NCBI RefSeq assembly: GCF_018327685.1
Contig: NZ_BNEL01000001.1
Coordinates: forward strand, 2,232,001 to 2,296,000
Origin: Streptomyces sp. TS71-3
GTDB taxonomy: Bacteria; Actinomycetota; Actinomycetes; Streptomycetales; Streptomycetaceae
DNA length: 64,000 bases
Direction: 5' to 3'
Position numbers and translations under genes: made by a program. Under the pieces are notes generated by a model. It made no database searches, was not told the DNA's origin, and was given only the letters and a program-made list of their open reading frames with translations. Shown here one piece after another: positions 43,443 to 52,508 of the stretch (position 1 is the first letter of the stretch; every line of letters starts with the position of its first letter).

Positions 43443-45818
43443 ATGGGGACAGGGGCGATGGACAGGGACGGCACGCAGGAGACATGGGGTACGCACGCCG
43501 TTCCGGCGCCGCGCCCGGCGGGACCGCCGGCCGCGCCCCCGCACCCCGGGCGCCCTCCGGCCCAGATCGCCCACCCGGCCACCGCCGAATGGCTGAGCCA
43601 CCCGCGGCCCACCGCGGCACCGGGCCTGTGGCGCTACGGGTACGCGCCGCGCGTTCGCCCGCGCACGCCGGAGCGCGCCTCCGACCGGGCGCTGCTGACC
43701 GGCATGCTGGTCTCCCTGCTGTCGGCGGCGTTGGTCTGGTCGCTGTGGAGCAACGGGTACGTCCCGTACAAGATCGTCCCGCTGAAGCTCTTCACGCCCG
43801 ACTCCTGGTGGTGGCCGGGGACCGCTTCCCCCCGGACCGACGAGGGCCACAGCGCGCTCAAGCTCTACGACAGCCTGGTCTTCACCCTCGTGGTCGTCGT
43901 CTTCGGCCGGCTGGGGAACTGGCCCGAGGGGATACGGCACTTCGTGACGAGCCGTCCTCAGCCGCGAAGGGGCGCCTTGGCGCTGCTCGCCGCAGCGCTC
44001 GTGACGCTGCTGGTGTGGACGCAGACCGTCCCCGTCGTCGACCTCGGTCTCGCCACCGTCGCTCTTGTCGCGGGCGGCGCGGTCTACCTGTCGAACGTCG
44101 TCACGTACACGGTCTTCGTGGCCATCACCGTCATCGTCCTCTGGCCTTTCGCCAGGATCAGCGGCTTGACGGCCGCCCTGCGCGGGCGCGACACGCCCGA
44201 AGCCGGTGACCCGCCGCTCCCGCCCCCGAAGGACCCGGCCCCCACGGCGCCCGCCGGCGAGTGGCCGGAGCTGCGCGCCGCGGGCCGGCACGACGCGGCC
44301 GACCGGCTCACCGCGGAGGTGCGGGCCGGCCGGATGAGCGACGTCGACTGCGCCCGGGTGCGGCAGGCGTGGGCGGCGTCCCAGCACAGCCCCATGGCCC
44401 TGGCCGCCTTCACGGACACCGTGCTGAGTCAGGGAGCGGCCGCCTGGACGCACCCGTCCGGCGCGCGCGACCTCCCGGAGCGCACGGCCTACCACGACCT
44501 GCTCACCACCCAGGTGCGGATAGGCACCTGCGTGGACGGCGAGCGCAACCCGTTCGAGCACCGCGGCTCGGGTGCCGCCCTGGACCCGGCCGTGCTCGGC
44601 ACCTCGTTGATCGCCGTCGGCCCGCCCGGCGCGGGGAAGACGGCCCGGCTCGTACGGCCCGCCGTCGAGTCCCTCGCACTCCTCGCGCTCACCGGCGCGG
44701 GCGCGGTGGCCGCCGTCTGCGCCGCCGGTACCCCGCTGGGCCCGGACGGCGCCTTCGACGTCGTGGTGCGGCCCGGCGACCCGGCGTCCGTGCACGACCT
44801 CGACCTGTACGCCGGCACCACCGACCCCGACGAGGCCGCCGCCTTCCTCGCCGAGGGCCTGGTCGGCGACGTGGAGGGCGTGGACGACCGGCGCGCGACC
44901 ACCGCGCTGGCCCAGCTCCTCGGTCCGTTCCACGCGGCACGCGGCCGCTTCCCCACGGTCCCCGAACTCGCCGAACTGCTGGGCGGCGCACCGCCCGCCC
45001 TCGATGCCCTGCGGTCGGCGCTCGACGCGGCCGGCGACGACGCCATGCTGCGCGAGCTGGACGCCCGCGCGCGGCAGGCGTCGAGCCCCGCCGACCCGGG
45101 CCTGGTCCTCGCGGACCGGCTGGCGGTGCTGGACCGGCCGGCGTTCGCCGGGTTCTTCGGCGCGGGGGAGCGCGCGGCCAGGAGCTTCTCGCTGCGTGCG
45201 ATGGCCCACCACCCGCTGCGGGTCCGCATCGACCTGCCGGAGCAGCGGCACGAGGAGGCGGCACGGCTGCTCACCCGCCTGCTGCTCGCGCAGTTCACCT
45301 CCATCGCCGCCTCCCGCACCGATCGGAGGCACTTCGCCTGCCTGGTCCTCGACGACGCCACGCACACCCTCACCCCCCGCACGGTGCGCGGCATCCAGCG
45401 GCTGCGGTCGGTGAACGCCGGCGTGGTCCTCGCGCTGCGCACCATCGGTGACGTTCCGGAGGCGCTGCACGGCGCGCTGCACAGCGCGGTCGGCTGCCGT
45501 ATGGCGTTCTCGGGCGTCAGCACGTGGGACGGCCGGCGCTTCGCGGAGGCCTGGGGCACGCAGTGGGTGGAGACCACGGAGGTCGCCAAGCACACCGTCT
45601 TCGCCGACCAGCCGATGACCCGCGCCATCCACGCGCTGCGCAAGCTGGTCACGGGCCGGGAGGTGACCAGGGACGCCGTGACCGTGCGGCAGGTGGAGCG
45701 GGAGCGCTGGTCCGCCTCGGAGCTGGCGCACGAGGTGCCGCCGGGACACGCCGTCGTCTCGTTCACCGCGGTCGACGGCGAGCACGCGCCGCCGCTCCTC
45801 GTCGACCTCCGCACCTGA
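43443..45818 (+). CDS. Membrane-anchored VirD4/TraD-like ATPase
   Basis: A 791-residue protein. After a Pro-rich cytosolic N-terminus there are about four helices (LLTGMLVSLLSAALVWSLWS, LVFTLVVVVFG, ALALLAAALVTLLVWTQTVPVV, VVTYTVFVAITVIVLWPF). A cytosolic domain follows with Walker A VGPPGAGKTARL near residue 400 and Walker B FACLVLDDATHTL near 640, as in type IV coupling proteins. RSVNAGVVLALRTIGDVPEAL resembles the sensor region. No conjugation or secretion genes lie nearby, so its partner is unknown. ATG 43443 is used; ATG 43458 is possible. Similar single genes occur near gabT in other streptomycetes, from memory. Confidence 0.78.
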   Translation: MGTGAMDRDGTQETWGTHAVPAPRPAGPPAAPPHPGRPPAQIAHPATAEWLSHPRPTAAPGLWRYGYAPRVRPRTPERASDRALLTGMLVSLLSAALVWSLWSNGYVPYKIVPLKLFTPDSWWWPGTASPRTDEGHSALKLYDSLVFTLVVVVFGRLGNWPEGIRHFVTSRPQPRRGALALLAAALVTLLVWTQTVPVVDLGLATVALVAGGAVYLSNVVTYTVFVAITVIVLWPFARISGLTAALRGRDTPEAGDPPLPPPKDPAPTAPAGEWPELRAAGRHDAADRLTAEVRAGRMSDVDCARVRQAWAASQHSPMALAAFTDTVLSQGAAAWTHPSGARDLPERTAYHDLLTTQVRIGTCVDGERNPFEHRGSGAALDPAVLGTSLIAVGPPGAGKTARLVRPAVESLALLALTGAGAVAAVCAAGTPLGPDGAFDVVVRPGDPASVHDLDLYAGTTDPDEAAAFLAEGLVGDVEGVDDRRATTALAQLLGPFHAARGRFPTVPELAELLGGAPPALDALRSALDAAGDDAMLRELDARARQASSPADPGLVLADRLAVLDRPAFAGFFGAGERAARSFSLRAMAHHPLRVRIDLPEQRHEEAARLLTRLLLAQFTSIAASRTDRRHFACLVLDDATHTLTPRTVRGIQRLRSVNAGVVLALRTIGDVPEALHGALHSAVGCRMAFSGVSTWDGRRFAEAWGTQWVETTEVAKHTVFADQPMTRAIHALRKLVTGREVTRDAVTVRQVERERWSASELAHEVPPGHAVVSFTAVDGEHAPPLLVDLRT

Positions 45819-46040
45819 CGGGTCCGGCAGGCACCGCGCGCCCGCGGTCTCATTACGGACGAGAGTGCGGGCGCCGTACCGGGGCGAAGGCACGGCCCGG
45901 CCCGGTACGGAGGCGACCGCACGGCCCCGGCCCGATACGGACGAGAAGGCGAGGGACCCGGTACGGAAACGGGCACCGCGGGCCCGGTTCCGGGTGGGGA
46001 ACCGGGCCGTGGACGGCCGGGAAACAGTGATCGGATTGTC

Positions 46041-46080
46041 CGGATGCGGTGCGGCGTGGATCGCATCCGCCCCCTACACT
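46041..46080 (+). promoter_or_regulatory. pucR promoter with 8-bp inverted repeat
   Basis: CGGATGCG (46041-46048) and CGCATCCG (46062-46069) form an inverted repeat with a 13-base spacer, arm centres 21 bases apart. TACACT (46075-46080) is a good -10, so the repeat covers the -35. The 459-base gap (45819-46277) also has imperfect TACGGACGAGA repeats near 45853 and 45938. Confidence 0.55.
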
Positions 46081-46277
46081 GAGGCAGAATCGATAGGGAC
46101 CGTTCATACGCGACGGCCAAATGATCAGTGAGGGCCGCGTGTGTGCCCGGTGGCGTCAGATCCGGGCATACGTCCTCGTCGCCGTCACTGCGTCACCGTG
46201 CGCCGGCACGGCCCCGTCAGCGTTCAGGGCGAGGCCGCCGGTGTGCGTCCGTCACAGAAACCGAAGGCCCTGGTCCC

Positions 46278-47954
46278 ATGCCTCCCACCCTCGCCTCGCT
46301 GGTCCACCACTCCGCACTGAAACTCACGGTGCGCGCGGCCGGGGACCGGTTGGACGTGCCCGTGCGCTGGGTGCACGCCAGCGAGCTGTCCGATCCGGTG
46401 CCGTACATGGAGGGCGGCGAGCTGCTGCTGATCGCCGCGCTCAATCTCGACGCGGAGGACCACGAGGCGATGCGCGGCTACGTGCACCGACTGGCCCGCG
46501 CGGGCGTCGCCGGCGTCGGCTTCGCCGTCGGCGTGCACTACGAGGACATCCCGCAGGCCCTGGTCGACGCCGCGGCGGCGGAGGGCCTGCCGCTGCTGGA
46601 GGTCCCGCGCCGCACCCCGTTCCTCGCCATCAGCAAGGCCGTGTCCGCGGCCATAGCCGCCGAGCAGTACCGCGCGGTCACCGCCGGCTTCGCCGCCCAG
46701 CGCGAGCTGACCAAGCAGGCGATGGCCGACGGCCCCGAGCGGCTGCTGAGCGCCCTCGCGGCGCAGGTCGACGGCTGGGCCGCGCTGTACGACGCGTCCG
46801 GCGCCGTCGTCGCCGCGGCCCCCGAGTGGTCGTCCCGCAGGGCCGCCCGGCTCACTCCCGAGGTGGAGCGGCTGCGCCGCAGGCCCGCGCCGTCCAGCGC
46901 CGTCGTCGGCGGAGGTACCGCCGACCGCAGGGCCGGCGTCGAGGACCGCGTCGAGCTGCACACCCTCGGCACCGGCCGCCGCCCCCGCGCCGCGCTCGCC
47001 GTCGGCACCGCCTCCGCTCTCGGCACCGCCGACCGGTACGCCGTGCACTCCGCGATCGCCCTGCTCACCCTCACCACCGAGCGGTCCCGCTCCCTGCACG
47101 CCGCTGAGCTGCGCATCGGCGCGGCCGTGCTGCGGATGCTGCTGGCGGGCGAACCCGACCACGCGCGCGTGGTCGCCGGAGACCTCTACGGCGGCCTGCT
47201 CGATGCCCCCTACCGGCTGATCATCGCCGAGCAGACCTCCGGGGCCCGCGCCGCAGCCCCGGCCTCCGCACCCGCCGGGGCCAAACAGCCCGGCGCCGCG
47301 CCGGACGGCGCCGTGCCCGTCGCCGGTCCGCTGGATGCGCTCGTGGACGCCGTCGAATCCGCCGCCGCCCGCGCAGGGGAATCCGTGCTCGTGGTGCCCG
47401 AGGGCGAGCGCCTGGTGCTGATTGCCGCGGACGGCGGCGTCGCGGCGGACGCCTGCGCCCAGCACGCCGAAGCCCTCGACGAGGCCCGCGCGGAGGCGGC
47501 GGAATCGGCGGCGCCCCCGGAGGTGGCCGAGGTCGTCGTGGGAGTCTCCGCGCCGGCCGGGTTCGTGGGCGCCCCGACCGCGTACAAGCAGGCGGAGCAG
47601 GCGCTCTCGGTGGCCAGGCGGCGCGGCCGGGCACTGGTCGAGCACGCTGAGCTGGCCTCCGGCTCCGTGCTGCCACTGCTCGCCGACGAGGCGGTGCGGG
47701 CCTTCTCGGACGGCCTGCTGCGGGCGCTGCGCGAGCACGACGCGCACGGTCGCGGCGATCTCGTCGCCTCGCTGCGCGCCTGGCTCTCCCACCACGGACA
47801 GTGGGACGCGGCCGCAGCCGACCTCGGCGTGCACCGGCACACCCTGCGCTACCGCATGCGCCGCGTCGAGGAGATCCTGGGCCGCTCCCTGGACGATCCG
47901 GACGTCCGCATGGAGCTGTGGCTCGCGCTGAAGGTGACAGCGGGGCCCGAGTAA
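46278..47954 (+). CDS. PucR family transcriptional regulator
   Basis: A 558-residue activator of the PucR/CdaR type. The N-terminal PucR domain (TLASLVHHSALKLTVRAAGDRLDVPVRWVHASEL, ELLLIAALNL, GLPLLEVPRRTPFLAISKAV) probably senses a purine, amine or related ligand. The middle is a GGDEF-like CdaR region (EVVVGVSAPAGFVGAPTAYKQAEQAL). The C-terminal HTH_30 is LRAWLSHHGQWDAAAADLGVHRHTLRYRMRRVEEILG. ATG 46278 fits the family start. It is followed by an aldehyde dehydrogenase in the same direction, so it may control GABA/polyamine catabolism. Confidence 0.9.
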   Translation: MPPTLASLVHHSALKLTVRAAGDRLDVPVRWVHASELSDPVPYMEGGELLLIAALNLDAEDHEAMRGYVHRLARAGVAGVGFAVGVHYEDIPQALVDAAAAEGLPLLEVPRRTPFLAISKAVSAAIAAEQYRAVTAGFAAQRELTKQAMADGPERLLSALAAQVDGWAALYDASGAVVAAAPEWSSRRAARLTPEVERLRRRPAPSSAVVGGGTADRRAGVEDRVELHTLGTGRRPRAALAVGTASALGTADRYAVHSAIALLTLTTERSRSLHAAELRIGAAVLRMLLAGEPDHARVVAGDLYGGLLDAPYRLIIAEQTSGARAAAPASAPAGAKQPGAAPDGAVPVAGPLDALVDAVESAAARAGESVLVVPEGERLVLIAADGGVAADACAQHAEALDEARAEAAESAAPPEVAEVVVGVSAPAGFVGAPTAYKQAEQALSVARRRGRALVEHAELASGSVLPLLADEAVRAFSDGLLRALREHDAHGRGDLVASLRAWLSHHGQWDAAAADLGVHRHTLRYRMRRVEEILGRSLDDPDVRMELWLALKVTAGPE

Positions 47955-48270
47955 CGGCGGGGCCCGAGCAGGGGCGTTGCCGCCAGTCGCGCCGTCGCGC
48001 CGTCGCGTCTTCCTGCCTCGTGCCGACCGCAGCCCGCCTCAGGACGCCCGGTGGACGGCCGTTCGTCGCCGGTCCGCCGTGCCACTGCCGCTCCTGTATC
48101 GACGGCCGTTCCGCCCCGTCCGGAGCCGGAACGGAAGCCGTCCGGCCACATCTGCCAATCCGTAGGGGTAGCCCCCGCAAACGCTACGCACCGGACAAGC
48201 GACCGCGCCCGCCCGCGCGCCTACCGTGGACGCCAGGACACCACACACCGCGGAAGGGCCTGGTCCCACG
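47955..48270. other. Intergenic region before the aldehyde dehydrogenase
   Basis: No gene in these 316 bases. There is a short GTCGCGCC tandem tract (about 47986-48008). CTACCGT near 48220 is a -10 candidate. A loose inverted repeat CGTAG...CTACG at about 48161-48188 could be a regulator site. Confidence 0.35.
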
Positions 48271-49716
48271 ATGACTTCCACCCATGCCTTCTGGCTCGCC
48301 GGACGCGAGGCCACCGGCGAGACCACCCTCGACGTCACCAGCCCGTGGGACGGGCGTCTCGTCGGACGGGTCGCCGTTCCGACGGAGGAACAGGTCGAGG
48401 AGGCGGTGGCGGCCGCGTACGCCGTCCGGGACGAGTTCGCGGCCACCCCGGCGCACGTACGGGCCGCCGCCCTGGACCACGTCTCGCGGCGGATCGCCGA
48501 GCGCGGCGAGGAGATCGCGGCGCTGATCTCCGCCGAGAACGGCAAGCCCGTGAAGTGGGCCCGCGGCGAGGTCGGCCGCGCCGTCTCCGTCTTCCGCATC
48601 GCGGCGGACGAGGCCCGGCGGTTCAACGGCGGCGACGCGCAACGCCTCGACGCGGACCCGGCCGGCGCCGGGCGGCTCGCCTTCACGCGGCGCTTCCCGA
48701 AGGGCGTCGTGCTCGGCATCGCGCCGTTCAACTTCCCGCTGAACCTGTGCGCCCACAAGATCGCCCCCGCGCTCGCCGTCGGCACCCCCATCATCCTCAA
48801 GCCCGCCCCGGCCACCCCGCTCTCCGGGCTCCTCATCGGCGACCTCCTCGCCGAGACCGAACTGCCGGCGGGGGCCTGGTCCGTGCTGCCGGTGCCCAAC
48901 GACCGGATGCCGGCGCTCGTGCAGGACGAGCGGCTGCCGGTGGTCTCCTTCACCGGGTCCGACAAGGTGGGCTTCGCCATCATGGACTCGGTGCCGCGCA
49001 AGCACTGCACGCTGGAACTCGGCGGCAACGGCGCCGTGGTCGTCCTCGGCGACTATGCCTGTGACGCGGACCTCGACCACGCCGCCCAGCGCATCGCGAC
49101 GTTCGCCAACTACCAGGGCGGCCAGTCCTGCATCTCGGTGCAGCGCGTCATCGCGGACGCGGCTCTCTACGACCGACTGGTGCCGCGCATCGTGCGCGCC
49201 GTGGAGGCCCAGGTGACCGGCGACCCCTCCGACGACACCACCGACGTCGGGCCGCTGGTCAGCGAGGACGCCGCCCGGCGCGTGGAGTCCTGGGTCGAGG
49301 ACGCGCGGGAGGCCGGTGCCACCGTGCTCACCGGCGGGAAGCGGGAGGGCGCCGCCTACACTCCGACCGTTCTCGCGGACGTGCCCACGGATGTCGCGGT
49401 CTCCTGCGAGGAGGTCTTCGGGCCGGTCCTCACGGTCGCCAGGGCCGGGGACGAGGGCACGGCGTTCGCCGCCGTGAACGACTCCAAGTACGGGCTCCAG
49501 GCGGGCGTCTTCACGCACGACCTCCAGGCCGCGTTCCGGGCGCACCGTGCGCTGGAGGTGGGCGGGGTCGTCATCGGCGATGTTCCCTCCTACCGTGCGG
49601 ACCAGATGCCGTATGGCGGGGTCAAGCGGTCCGGTGTCGGGCGGGAGGGGGTGGCGTTCGCGATGGCGGACTACACGTACGAGCGGGTGATGGTGCTCAC
49701 GGGCCTCGACCTCTAG
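48271..49716 (+). CDS. NAD(P)-dependent aldehyde dehydrogenase
   Basis: A 481-residue ALDH-superfamily enzyme: VLGIAPFNFPLNLCAHKIAPALAVG (cofactor site), VVSFTGSDKVGFAIM, general base Glu in LELGGNGAVVVLGD, and nucleophile Cys in YQGGQSCISVQRV. The GQSCISVQR form is seen in lactaldehyde/phosphonoacetaldehyde-type dehydrogenases rather than classic GabD. The neighbours PucR and gabT suggest succinate semialdehyde or a related amine-derived aldehyde. ATG 48271 is preceded by GGAAGGG. Near the 3' end the codon use drifts to G/T-ending codons. Confidence 0.85.
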   Translation: MTSTHAFWLAGREATGETTLDVTSPWDGRLVGRVAVPTEEQVEEAVAAAYAVRDEFAATPAHVRAAALDHVSRRIAERGEEIAALISAENGKPVKWARGEVGRAVSVFRIAADEARRFNGGDAQRLDADPAGAGRLAFTRRFPKGVVLGIAPFNFPLNLCAHKIAPALAVGTPIILKPAPATPLSGLLIGDLLAETELPAGAWSVLPVPNDRMPALVQDERLPVVSFTGSDKVGFAIMDSVPRKHCTLELGGNGAVVVLGDYACDADLDHAAQRIATFANYQGGQSCISVQRVIADAALYDRLVPRIVRAVEAQVTGDPSDDTTDVGPLVSEDAARRVESWVEDAREAGATVLTGGKREGAAYTPTVLADVPTDVAVSCEEVFGPVLTVARAGDEGTAFAAVNDSKYGLQAGVFTHDLQAAFRAHRALEVGGVVIGDVPSYRADQMPYGGVKRSGVGREGVAFAMADYTYERVMVLTGLDL

Positions 49717-49819
49717 GGGCCCTTCTGGGCCCCTGCCCCCCATCGGCCTGTGGCCGGGAATCCACCTGGGGCGGTGCGAGGGGCTCCGGGCTCCGCCCGA
49801 GGGGGTTCGGGCTTCGCCC

Positions 49820-50215
49820 TTTGCGGGGTTGTCGTCTGCCGGCCGGTGAGGGTGTTTGCGCAGTTCCCCGCGCCCCTTTTCGGCGGCTGCCCCGGCCCTT
49901 GCTGTCTCGCGGCCGACTTGTCGGTATGTGGGGGTTTTGCGCAGTTCCCCGCGCCCCTTATTGGGGTCTGGACGGCTCCCTTGCGGGTTCGTTGCCCGGC
50001 TGCCGGTCCGTGGGTGGTTTTCGCGCGGTTCCCCGCGCCCCTGATCAGGGGCTGGACCGATTCCTTTCGGGTTCGTCGCCGGGTGTCGGTCGGTGGGTGG
50101 TGTTGCGCGGTTCCCCGCGCCCCTGATCGGGGCTCCTTCTGAACCTTGCGGGTTCGTTGCCGGGTGTCGGGTCGCGGGGGGGCTGGTCGCGCGGTTCCCC
50201 GCGCCCCTCCGTGGT
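49820..50215. repeat. Five-copy ~82-bp array with palindromic core
   Basis: GCGC(A/G)GTTCCCCGCGCCCCT occurs at 49858, 49939, 50023, 50105 and 50189, spaced 81-84 bases. Flanks are also related (GGGTTCGTTGCC and GTGGGTGGTTTTGCGC), so whole ~82-bp units were duplicated. Copies 3 and 4 run into CCCCTGATCAGGGG-type palindromes. It fills most of the 651-base gap between the aldehyde dehydrogenase and the acyl-CoA dehydrogenase. Related single units are common between Streptomyces genes. Confidence 0.85.
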
Positions 50216-50296
50216 GCCCTTGGAGTCGGGGGGCGTAGGGCTCACCCGGTCGTGTCGTGAAGTGGGGCTGGCCCGGTAGGGGTCTTCGATCGGGGG

Positions 50297-50335
50297 TATA
50301 CGACCGAGTAGAACCGGCCGGTAACCACCGGCCGG
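50297..50335 (+). promoter_or_regulatory. Acyl-CoA dehydrogenase promoter and palindromic operator
   Basis: TATACG (50297-50302) is a likely -10. ACCGGCCGGT (50313-50322) is a perfect palindrome just downstream, and CCGGCCGG (50328-50335) repeats it 14-15 bases on. A TetR-type fatty-acid repressor could bind here. Confidence 0.45.
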
Positions 50336-50367
50336 CAGCCACGAGACCGCGGCGAGGTGAGTTCTCC

Positions 50368-52326
50368 ATGTCCGCACCGACCACGTCTGAGGCATCGTCC
50401 GCCACCGGCCGTCCCGTCACCGAGCGGGAGGCACGGCAGGTTGCGGAGGCCGCCCGTGAACAGCAGTGGCGCAAGCCGAGCTTCGCCAAGGAGCTCTTCC
50501 TCGGCCGCTTCCGGCTCGACCTGATCCATCCGCACCCGCTGCCGGCGGACGAGGACGTACGCCGCGGTGAGGCGTTCCTCGCCGCGTTGCGCGACTTCTG
50601 CGAGACCAAGGTCGACGCCGCCCGCATCGAGCGCGAGGCCCGGATCCCCGACGAGGTGATCATCGGCCTCAAGGAACTCGGCGCGCTCGGCATGAAGATC
50701 GACGAGAAGTACGGCGGCCTCGGCCTCACGCAGGTCTACTACAACAAGGCCCTCGCCCTCGTCGGCTCCGCGAGCCCGGCCATCGGCGCCCTGCTCTCCG
50801 CCCACCAGTCGATCGGCGTGCCGCAGCCGTTGAAGATCTTCGGCACCCAGGAGCAGAAGGACGCCTTCCTGCCGCGCTGCGCCCGCAGCGACGTCTCCGC
50901 CTTCCTGCTCACCGAGCCGGACGTCGGCTCCGACCCGGCCCGCCTCGCCACCACCGCCGTACCGGACGGGGACGACTACGTCCTCGACGGCGTCAAGTTG
51001 TGGACGACCAACGGGGTGATCGCGGACCTGCTGGTCGTGATGGCGCGGGTTCCGCAGTCCGAGGGCCACAAGGGCGGCATCACCGCGTTCGTGGTGGAGG
51101 GCTCCGCCGAGGGGATCACCGTCGAGAACCGCAACGCCTTCATGGGCCTGCGCGGCATCGAGAACGGCGTCACCCGCTTCCACCAGGTCAGGGTCCCCGC
51201 GGGCAACCGCATCGGGCCCGAGGGCGCCGGCCTGAAGATCGCCCTCACCACCCTCAACACCGGCCGCCTCTCGCTGCCCGCGATGTGCGCGGGGGCCGGC
51301 AAGTGGTGCCTGAAGATCGCCCGGGAGTGGTCCGGCGCCCGCGAGCAGTGGGGCAAGCCCGTGGCCACGCACGAGGCGGTGGGCGCCAAGATCTCGTTCA
51401 TCGCGGCGACCACGTTCGCCCTGGAGTCGGTGCTCGACCTCGCCTCGCAGATGGCCGACGAGGACCGCAACGACATCCGCATCGAAGCGGCCCTCGCCAA
51501 GCTCTACGGCTCCGAGATGGCCTGGCTGATGGCCGACGAGCTGGTGCAGATCCGCGGCGGCAGGGGCTTCGAGACCGCCGCCTCGCTGGCCGCCCGCGGC
51601 GAACGCGCCGTGCCGGCCGAGCAGTTGCTGCGCGACCTTCGCATCAACCGGATCTTCGAGGGCTCCACGGAGATCATGCACCTGCTGATCGCCCGTGAGG
51701 CGGTGGACGCCCACCTCTCCGTGGCCGGCGACCTGATCGACCCCGACAAGTCCTTGAGCGAGAAGGCCAAGGCAGGGGCCCGGGCCGGCGGCTTCTACGC
51801 CCGCTGGCTGCCCAAGCTCGTCGCGGGACCCGGTCAGCTTCCCGGCACCTACCGGGACTTCCACCCCACCGGGCACGCCGACCTCGCCGCGCACCTGCGG
51901 TTCGTCGAGCGCAGCGCCCGCAGGCTGGCCCGCTCCACGTTCATGGGCATGTCCCGCTGGCAGGGCCGCATGGAGACCAAGCAGGGCTTCCTGGGCCGGG
52001 TCGTCGACATAGGCGCGGAGCTCTTCGCGATGAGCGCCTCCTGCGTGCGCGCGGAGCTGCTGCGCTCGCAGGGCGAGCACGGCCGCGAGGCCTACCAGCT
52101 CGCCGACGTCTTCTGCCGCCAGGCCCGGCTCCGCGTCGAGGAGCTCTTCACCCGGCTGTGGTCCAACACCGACTCGGCCGACCGGCGCCTGGTGAAGGGC
52201 ATCATGGACGGTTCCTTCGGCTGGCTGGAGGACGGCGTCATCGACCCGAGCGGCGAGGGCCCCTGGATCGCGGACACCGTTCCCGGCCCCTCCCAGAAGG
52301 AGAACGTCCACCGGCGCATCCGGTGA
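50368..52326 (+). CDS. Acyl-CoA dehydrogenase (FAD), long form
   Basis: First step of fatty-acid beta-oxidation: FAD-dependent alpha-beta dehydrogenation. The 652-residue product has a standard ACAD core (FLLTEPDVGSDPARLATTA, YVLDGVKLWTTNG, IQIRGGRGFE-like LVQIRGGRGFET, and the catalytic Glu in RIFEGSTEIMHLLIAREA near residue 430). A C-terminal extension of about 200 residues is typical of very-long-chain or ACAD9-like enzymes. ATG 50368 is well placed behind a promoter and palindrome. It is single, with no other beta-oxidation genes next to it. Confidence 0.92.
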   Translation: MSAPTTSEASSATGRPVTEREARQVAEAAREQQWRKPSFAKELFLGRFRLDLIHPHPLPADEDVRRGEAFLAALRDFCETKVDAARIEREARIPDEVIIGLKELGALGMKIDEKYGGLGLTQVYYNKALALVGSASPAIGALLSAHQSIGVPQPLKIFGTQEQKDAFLPRCARSDVSAFLLTEPDVGSDPARLATTAVPDGDDYVLDGVKLWTTNGVIADLLVVMARVPQSEGHKGGITAFVVEGSAEGITVENRNAFMGLRGIENGVTRFHQVRVPAGNRIGPEGAGLKIALTTLNTGRLSLPAMCAGAGKWCLKIAREWSGAREQWGKPVATHEAVGAKISFIAATTFALESVLDLASQMADEDRNDIRIEAALAKLYGSEMAWLMADELVQIRGGRGFETAASLAARGERAVPAEQLLRDLRINRIFEGSTEIMHLLIAREAVDAHLSVAGDLIDPDKSLSEKAKAGARAGGFYARWLPKLVAGPGQLPGTYRDFHPTGHADLAAHLRFVERSARRLARSTFMGMSRWQGRMETKQGFLGRVVDIGAELFAMSASCVRAELLRSQGEHGREAYQLADVFCRQARLRVEELFTRLWSNTDSADRRLVKGIMDGSFGWLEDGVIDPSGEGPWIADTVPGPSQKENVHRRIR

Positions 52327-52508
52327 GCCGGGCTCGGGGGACGCTCGCCCCAGGGCGTTCGCGGCGGGCGGCTCCGGGCCGGTTGCGGGTTCGCATTCCG
52401 GCCCGGCGCCGCGGTCACCGGGCATGCGGTACGTAGCGTGCGCCCGGCCTTGAGCGCACGGTAAGCAGCGTGCGCCCGGTCTGGAGCGCACGGTGAATGC
52501 CGCACGCC

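Noticed and set aside
43443..45818. Marker of an integrative conjugative element
   Set aside because: No integrase, relaxase, att repeats or tRNA border are visible, and flanking genes are ordinary metabolism.
41610..45893. A single 1,427-codon open frame on the minus strand
   Set aside because: Only the part from 42944 to 41610 is real (gabT). The rest is antisense to a well-supported ATPase gene and consists of Arg/Gly/Ala-rich shadow sequence.
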